The notes under the pieces are model-generated. The model saw only the letters and a program-made list of their open reading frames with translations, was not told the origin of the DNA and ran no database searches. DNA of 64,000 bases, from the NCBI GenBank assembly GCA_031181345.1, contig JAPSLC010000001.1, positions 1 through 64,000 on the forward strand, given 5' to 3'. The translations under genes and the position numbers were made by a program. The stretch comes from Cupriavidus sp. (lineage in GTDB: Bacteria; Pseudomonadota; Gammaproteobacteria; Burkholderiales; Burkholderiaceae). This document shows positions 59,306 through 64,000 of the stretch, piece by piece; the stretch's first letter is position 1; the number at the start of each line of letters is the position of its first letter.

Positions 59306-60118
59306 CTATCGCGGCTGGCGCGGATCGCCTGGCAGATACTGTCCCGTGACGCGGCGATACGCGGCCGACGTCCGTTTGCCCGGATGACCGTCGACGCGGA
59401 CGAAGACCCCGGCAAAGGTATTGAGCCAGCGCTGCAACGTCTCGGTGGTCTGGCGCGTGGCGGGATCGGCGGGCGGGCGAGCGGCGTAGCGGACGATCAG
59501 CGGCGCGTCGTCGTCGGCTGCTGCCACGCGCTCGCCGAAGTCGAGTTCCCCGATTTCAGCCAGCCGCCGCAACAGCACGGCGCCGCCGCACTGGCGCGAC
59601 ACCGCGCGATCGGACCAGGTTCCATCCGCTACGTACTTGCCCCGCTCGTAGTGGCCCGAAAAGCTCCACAGATATGGGCTCAGTACCTCGGGATGGAAAC
59701 GGCGGTAGCCAAACCCGTTATATCGCTCCAGCTGATACAGCGTGCCGGCCAGGCTCCAGTCGGTGGCCTCGTTCAGGCCCTTGAGCGCCAGCGCATCGGC
59801 CGCGCTCTCCTCCCAGCGAAATGGCGGCGAACCGGTGCGCGGACGGCCCGCCGGCACGTGGAAGGTGCGTCCGGTCAGGGGATCGCCATTGTGCAGATGG
59901 GCGTCCATGCGCCGGCTGCATTCCATGTTGTGCACGACGGCGATGAAATGCCATGGCACACCGGACAATTGCGACGCCGCCGCATAGCGGCCCTTGTGCC
60001 TGACCAGCGTTGCCGTCAGCGCATCGACCTCGGCCTGGCAGCCTGCTTGCGTGATGCATGTGTCGAACAAGCGCTCGTAGTCCGCGCGCAGCGAAGGGGT
60101 CAGCGAAATGGCGGCCAT
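59306..60118 (-). CDS. Lysozyme-family (peptidoglycan hydrolase-like) protein
   Basis: The 270-residue protein matches a lysozyme-fold family seen in phages and bacteria: YAAASQLSGVPWHFIAVVHNMECSRRMDAHLHNGDPLTGRTFHVPAGRP...PPFRWEESAADAL. Glu66 in HNMECS is the expected catalytic acid. The C-terminus (TTETLQRWLNTFAGVFVRVDGHPGKRTSAAYRRVTGQYLPGDP) resembles a peptidoglycan-binding unit. There is no signal peptide or holin gene, so it would stay cytoplasmic unless released. It is the first of five same-strand genes (27 bases before the CHAT-SIR2 gene), with GAGGG ahead of ATG 60118. In that operon it may serve as a wall-attacking effector. Confidence 0.78.
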   Translation of the reverse strand: MAAISLTPSLRADYERLFDTCITQAGCQAEVDALTATLVRHKGRYAAASQLSGVPWHFIAVVHNMECSRRMDAHLHNGDPLTGRTFHVPAGRPRTGSPPFRWEESAADALALKGLNEATDWSLAGTLYQLERYNGFGYRRFHPEVLSPYLWSFSGHYERGKYVADGTWSDRAVSRQCGGAVLLRRLAEIGELDFGERVAAADDDAPLIVRYAARPPADPATRQTTETLQRWLNTFAGVFVRVDGHPGKRTSAAYRRVTGQYLPGDPRQPR

Positions 60119-60522
60119 GGGGACACCCTCTTTCCCCCCGGCCGGTGTTCGAATCGCGAAGCTGCGGCATCTCGTTGTTCCGCCGGCTTGTGTCCGGCGC
60201 GCGCGGCACGCCCGCATTGCCGCTGCGTGAAGGCTAGATCATCGAATCGGCAAAGAAAAGGCGGCCGCGGGCCGGCCCAGATGAAAAGCGTGCATAGCTG
60301 GTATGCAGCAGGTTTAGCGGCGCAAGCGCCCTTGGCGTCCTCCGTGCGCGATGTACCAGGTTTGAAACCATTTGCACCCTGTCGGCTTGCGCCGCACGGT
60401 AGAGAAATACCCGCGGCCTCGCCCACACCGGCCTCGACTGACCGCATACTTCCGACCGCGGCGACAGCCAAGCCGGGCAGTGCAGACCCGGCCGTCCGCC
60501 GCGATCATACAAAGGAGACACG
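60119..60522. other. Divergent intergenic region ahead of the five-gene conflict-type operon
   Basis: This 404-bp stretch holds the promoters of the minus-strand conflict-type operon and of the plus-strand Bug gene. An inverted repeat TGCATA-GCTGG-TATGCA lies at 60291-60307, in a locally less GC-rich patch. No convincing -35/-10 pair or gene was found. Open frames across it are continuations of antisense frames. Confidence 0.45.
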
Positions 60523-61506
60523 ATGCAACGACGCGATATCCTGCGGCTCGCCGCCGCCTCCACGGTCGCCGCGCTCGGCCCGGCCATGGCTTCCCGCGCT
60601 TACGGCGCGGATGAATTTCCCACCCGCCCGCTCAAACTGATCGTGCCCTACGGCGCTGGCGGCATCACCGATCAGATCGGTCGGGCGCTGGCCGATGCGG
60701 CGGGGCGCGAGCTGGGCCAGTCGATCATCGTCGAGAACAAGCCCGGGGTCAGCGGCACGCTGGGCGCGACGCAGATGGCCACCAGCGAGCCCGACGGCTA
60801 TACGCTGACGATGGCGCCGGTGGTGATCTTCCGTCTGCCGCACGTGCAGAAGATGCGCTACGACCCGCTGAAGGACCTGACCTATATCTCGATGATCGCG
60901 GACTACAACTTCGCGGTCGCGGTCCGTACCGATGCGAAGTGGAAGACCATGCAGGAGCTGGTCGCGGAGGCCAAGGCGTCGAGCCGCGGCATCAGCTACG
61001 GCACCACCGGCATCTATGGCAGCCAGCATCTGACGATCTCGGAACTGGCGCGCATCACGCAATCGAACTGGACGCATGTCCCCTACAAGGGCGACGCCGA
61101 GGCCATCACCTCGCTGCTCGGCGGCCAGTGCGACGTGGCGATGCTGACCAACACGCTGCTGCCCTACGTGAAGAACGGCCAGCTGCGCGTGCTGGCGGTG
61201 CTGTCGGAGAAGCGCGCGCCGGACTTCCCCGATGCGCCGACGCTCAAGGAGATCGGCTATCCGGTCTGGTCCAATTCGCCGTTCGGCATCGTCGGCCCCG
61301 CCGGCATGAAGCCCGAAGTCGTCAAGAAGCTCGACACCGCGTTCCGCAATGCGTTGAAGGACCCGAAGCTGCTCGCGGTGACGCAGCAGTACGGCATGTC
61401 GACCAACTATATGGGTCCCGAGCAGTACACGGCCTATGCGCAGAAGGCCTTCAAGACCGAGGGAGCGATCATCCAGCGGCTCGCAGAGGCCATGAAGAAC
61501 CAGTAA
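60523..61506 (+). CDS. Bug/TctC-family periplasmic substrate-binding protein
   Basis: The 327-residue protein starts MQRRDILRLAAASTVAALGPAMASRAYGA, a signal with RR-x-x-L that may use the Tat route. The Bug core follows: LIVPYGAGGITDQIGRALADAAG, IIVENKPGVSGTLGATQMATSEPDGYTLTM, HVPYKGDAEAITSLLGGQCDVAML. A good AAAGGAGACAC site precedes the ATG. It stands alone, divergent from the conflict-type operon and convergent with the DnaJ-family gene, so the ligand cannot be guessed. Confidence 0.93.
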   Translation: MQRRDILRLAAASTVAALGPAMASRAYGADEFPTRPLKLIVPYGAGGITDQIGRALADAAGRELGQSIIVENKPGVSGTLGATQMATSEPDGYTLTMAPVVIFRLPHVQKMRYDPLKDLTYISMIADYNFAVAVRTDAKWKTMQELVAEAKASSRGISYGTTGIYGSQHLTISELARITQSNWTHVPYKGDAEAITSLLGGQCDVAMLTNTLLPYVKNGQLRVLAVLSEKRAPDFPDAPTLKEIGYPVWSNSPFGIVGPAGMKPEVVKKLDTAFRNALKDPKLLAVTQQYGMSTNYMGPEQYTAYAQKAFKTEGAIIQRLAEAMKNQ

Positions 61507-61527
61507 GGTTCACCCGGTTCCTCCGGT

Positions 61528-62607
61528 TCATTCGCCCGCGCCGCGGCCGAGTTCGCGCAGCAGCGTCTGCTGCGGCTCGGTCAGCGTGCGCAGCCGCGAC
61601 GGCAGGTCGATGGCCACCGTCAGCAACAGGTCGCCGGTCTTTTGCTTCGCGCGGTCGTGCAGGCCCATGCCGCGCACGCGGATCACGGTGCCGCTGCGCG
61701 TCATCGCCGGAATCTCGGCCATCACCGTCTTGCGAAAGCGCACCACCGGCACGCGGCCGCCGAGGCAGGCCAGCACGAAATCGATCTTCAGTTCGCGCGT
61801 CAGGTCCAGCCCATCGACGCCGAACACGCGGTCCTTGCGCACCCGGACCTTGCACAGCAGATTGCCGTTGGGACCGCCGTCGATACCGGTGCCGCCCATG
61901 CCCCGGGCGCGCAGCACGGTGCCGTCGATCACGCCCGGCTTGATCTGCACGCGCAGCGCCTTGTCGACGCGGACCTTGCCGGTACCGCCGCAGGCATCGC
62001 AGGCAGCCGGCTCGACGCCGCGGCCCGCGCAGCGCTCACAGGCGCCGTACGCGTTGAACAGGCCCCGTCGCACCTGGCCCGTGCCGCCGCACGGCTTGCA
62101 GGCCATCATGCGGATGCCGCGCGCATCGCAGTGCAGGCAATCGACCGTCATCCTGACCCGGGTCGAGGCCATGCCGCCGAGCACCGCCGTTTCCAGCGCG
62201 ATGCTGGTCTCGCACAGATAGTCGACGCCGGCCTTGCCCTGCGCGCTGCGCCGCGGGCCGCCATGCGGCCAGGCCTCGCGCGCAGGACGCGGGCCGTGAG
62301 CGCTCCTGCCGCCGGCCCCGCCGTTGGCCCCGCCGTTGCCCCCGCTCCCGGCGCCATTGCCCGTGCCATGGCTTGAATTGCCGCGCGGCGCCGCGCGCTC
62401 GGCGTCGTAGGCCATCCGGCGGCCGGCATCCTTGAGCACCGCGAACGCATGCTGCAATCGCTTGAACCGCTCTTCCGCGGCCTGCGGATCGTCCGGATTG
62501 CGATCCGGATGCCAGCGCATGGCCAGCCGCCGATAGGCCTGCCGGATCTCGTCCGCCGTGGCCGTCGGGGCAACGCCTAGGGTCTGGTAGTGGTCATGGA
62601 GCGTCAC
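61528..62607 (-). CDS. DnaJ-family (type I-like) co-chaperone
   Basis: The 359-residue protein has a J-domain (residues 1-70, HPD at 33-35 in RWHPDRNPDD), a Gly/Asn/Ala-rich linker (~76-105) and four zinc-finger motifs (CLHCDARG, CKPCGGTG, CERCAGRG, CDACGGTG). Two DnaJ C-terminal substrate-binding domains follow (VQIKPGVIDGTVLRARGMGG; LPSRLRTLTEPQQTLLREL). It stimulates DnaK ATPase and presents clients. The first zinc motif is degenerate (CxxCDARG). It is likely a second DnaJ paralogue, because no dnaK is adjacent and the linker is unusual. Confidence 0.88.
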   Translation of the reverse strand: MTLHDHYQTLGVAPTATADEIRQAYRRLAMRWHPDRNPDDPQAAEERFKRLQHAFAVLKDAGRRMAYDAERAAPRGNSSHGTGNGAGSGGNGGANGGAGGRSAHGPRPAREAWPHGGPRRSAQGKAGVDYLCETSIALETAVLGGMASTRVRMTVDCLHCDARGIRMMACKPCGGTGQVRRGLFNAYGACERCAGRGVEPAACDACGGTGKVRVDKALRVQIKPGVIDGTVLRARGMGGTGIDGGPNGNLLCKVRVRKDRVFGVDGLDLTRELKIDFVLACLGGRVPVVRFRKTVMAEIPAMTRSGTVIRVRGMGLHDRAKQKTGDLLLTVAIDLPSRLRTLTEPQQTLLRELGRGAGE

Positions 62608-62788
62608 GGGGGCCTTGTGTTCGCCGTTGGCGCAGCCGGCACTGCTGCTGCGCTACCTGTTCAGCCGGCACATCGAAGGGATAACGGCATGCCGCGCGCA
62701 AACTGTAGGCATAGAATGAGGCCCGTTTTGCCGTTCCCGCCCCCCATCATCGAACCTTCATCGAAGCGTCATCGAACGCCGCCCTGCC

Positions 62789-63700
62789 ATGGAGTTCCGC
62801 CATCTGCGCTATTTCCTCGTGCTGGCCGACGAGCTGCATTTCGGTCGGGCCGCGCGCCGGCTGTCGATCTCCCAGCCGCCGCTGTCGCTCAATATCCAGC
62901 AGCTGGAGGCCTCGGTGGGCGCCCGCCTGTTCGAGCGCGACAGCAAGGGCGTGCGCCTGACCGCGGCGGGCCGGGCCTTCCGCGAATCGGCGACCGCGCT
63001 GCTGGCGCAGGCCGAGGAAGCGCGGCTGCTGGCGCGGCAGATCGAAGCCGGTGCCGTGGGCCGGCTGCGCGTCGGCTTCGTCGGGTCGATGCTGTATCGG
63101 GGCCTGCCGCAGAAGCTGCAGCAGTTCGAGGCCGATCAGCCCGGCATCCAGATCGCGCTGACCGAGCTCAATTCGCAGGAACAGATCGAGGCGCTGCTGC
63201 ACGGGCAACTCGACGTGGGCTTCATCCACACGAGCCGCGTGCCGGACGAGTTGGCGACGCGGCTGATCCACAGCGAGCCCTTCGTCTGCTGCATGCCGGC
63301 CGGCCATCGGCTGGCCATCCGTCGCAACACCGGCCGCCCCGTCGCGCTGACCGAGCTGCGCGGGGAGCCGTTCGTGCTGTTCTCCCGCAAGGCCTCGCCC
63401 GACTATTACGCGCGTATCGTGGACATGTGCGCGGCCGAAGGTTTCTATCCGCAGATCCGCCACGAGGTCCGGCACTGGCTGTCGGTGGTGTCGCTGGTCT
63501 CGCAGGGAATGGGCGTGGCGGTGGTGCCGGCGGCCTTGCGGCATTCGGCGCTGGCCGGCGCGGCGTTCCGGCCGCTGAAGCACAGCACGGTGCCGTCGGA
63601 GGTTTATTGCGTGTGGAAGGCGGCGCCGGACCATCCCGCACGCGATCGCTTCGTCGGCATCTTTCCGGCGCTCGCGGCCGCGCGGCCGCGCAACGCCTAG
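62789..63700 (+). CDS. LysR-family transcriptional regulator
   Basis: The 303-residue protein begins MEFRHLRYFLVLADELHFGRAARRLSISQPPLSLNIQQLEASVGARLFERDSKGVRLT, the DNA-binding domain of the CatM/BenM/CbnR-like subgroup. The effector domain has GRLRVGFVGSMLYRGLPQKLQQF and GMGVAVVPAALRHSALAGAAFRPL. It is divergent from the DnaJ-family gene over 181 bp, with no obvious metabolic partner inside the window; its target may lie beyond the right edge. Confidence 0.92.
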   Translation: MEFRHLRYFLVLADELHFGRAARRLSISQPPLSLNIQQLEASVGARLFERDSKGVRLTAAGRAFRESATALLAQAEEARLLARQIEAGAVGRLRVGFVGSMLYRGLPQKLQQFEADQPGIQIALTELNSQEQIEALLHGQLDVGFIHTSRVPDELATRLIHSEPFVCCMPAGHRLAIRRNTGRPVALTELRGEPFVLFSRKASPDYYARIVDMCAAEGFYPQIRHEVRHWLSVVSLVSQGMGVAVVPAALRHSALAGAAFRPLKHSTVPSEVYCVWKAAPDHPARDRFVGIFPALAAARPRNA

Positions 63701-64000
63701 CGCGCCGACGCCTCGCGATACGCGCGGATGCGCTCGCGCAAGCCAGGCCGCGCGGCCGAGTGAACCAGCGCAGCGAGCTGCCTGGCCAGTTCGTCGCCGT
63801 CGACGCGTGAGGCGGCATGGATCGCCGCCTGCGTCTCGGTGTCGAGCCGGCGCGCCTGGCGGGCCAATGCCTCCAGCGCGGTGTCGGGCTTGCCATGCTG
63901 GTCCGCCTCGAAGTACCGGCAGGCCAGGCCGGCGGCGAGCGCCGTGTCGGCATCGACGGTTGCGCCGGCGCCGATCCACTGGCGCGCGAGCGTCGGCCCT
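63697..64000 (-). CDS. Unknown protein, C-terminal part (start outside window)
   Basis: A minus-strand frame without stop codons runs from the right edge to a TAG at 63697-63699, giving about 100 residues. It includes QWIGAGATVDADTALAAG, CRYFEADQHGKPDTALEAL and the C-terminus RPGLRERIRAYREASAR. Composition looks coding (balanced charges, helix-forming Ala/Leu/Arg pattern), unlike the Arg/Ser-rich alternatives in the other frames. The stop overlaps the LysR gene end by four bases, tail to tail. The family is not recognised. Confidence 0.55.
   Translation of the reverse strand, partial: GPTLARQWIGAGATVDADTALAAGLACRYFEADQHGKPDTALEALARQARRLDTETQAAIHAASRVDGDELARQLAALVHSAARPGLRERIRAYREASAR

Noticed and set aside
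60300..60522. Short plus-strand protein ahead of the Bug gene
   Set aside because: The stretch beginning MKSVHSWYAAGLAAQ has no ribosome site of its own and merges with the Bug promoter and leader; it is more likely untranslated.
54278..60640. Plus-strand open frame of 2120 codons antisense to the conflict-type operon
   Set aside because: It is Arg/Gln/His/Gly-rich without any domain, crosses three real genes on the opposite strand plus the intergenic region, and arises because high GC and third-position bias suppress stops in the antisense frame.

Overview
This is a GC-rich chromosomal stretch of a metabolically versatile bacterium. Five periplasmic Bug/TctC-type solute receptors lack their membrane partners, IclR, LysR and GntR regulators are numerous, and CaiB, acyl-CoA dehydrogenase and lutABC-lldP modules are present. 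Together these point to the betaproteobacterial order Burkholderiales, probably a Cupriavidus-like or Alcaligenaceae organism. That placement is inferred from gene content and a REP-like repeat, not from any marker gene. No rRNA, tRNA, integrase, transposase or CRISPR array was seen.

Layout. 1-7929: a 2-oxoacid (acetoin-type) dehydrogenase operon with E1 alpha (cut by the window edge), E1 beta, a free-standing lipoyl protein, a catalytic-core-only E2 and a lipoate-ligase-like protein. It is followed by a Tat-signal gluconate-dehydrogenase-subunit-3-like protein, a GMC oxidoreductase and an AcoR-like sigma-54 activator. 8058-20028: housekeeping and regulatory genes: an inositol-monophosphatase-family (HisN-like) phosphatase, IclR, a YcgR-type PilZ protein, ThpR, an Ada/AlkA fusion with Ogt, two LysR genes, a glyoxalase-fold protein, an NmrA-like protein, a small gene under a near-perfect LexA box, and a MarR-like protein. 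20057-22374: an acyl-CoA dehydrogenase divergent from a LysR gene.

22412-27455: a galactarate/talarate module (LacI regulator, enolase-type dehydratase, Bug receptor, GarD) with a 30-bp palindromic operator. 27433-29629: ethanolamine ammonia-lyase eutBC. 29963-35770: L-lactate use, a GntR/FCD regulator divergent from lutA-lutC-lutB-lldP across a PdhR/LldR-type operator. 35841-42023: an IclR-controlled acyl-CoA pathway (acyl-CoA ligase, hotdog dehydratase, CaiB transferase, Bug receptor). 42199-46151: a small TM/coiled-coil protein, an M24-fold protein with altered metal ligands, a Bug receptor, TetR and a DUF1428-like protein. 46301-50411: acyl-CoA dehydrogenase, Bug receptor and CaiB transferase.

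50600-60118 (all minus strand, tightly packed, one start/stop overlap) is the most striking region. It holds five genes: a lysozyme-family protein, a CHAT-protease/SIR2-like fusion, an nSTAND NTPase with a membrane segment and C-terminal WD40 propeller, an alpha/beta hydrolase, and a caspase/gingipain-fold peptidase. This combination has the architecture of an NTP-dependent biological conflict or programmed-death system: a sensor/switch with several proteolytic, lipolytic, NAD-directed and cell-wall effectors. It sits between two ordinary catabolic loci. The window ends with a Bug receptor, a DnaJ-family co-chaperone, a LysR regulator and a truncated unknown gene.
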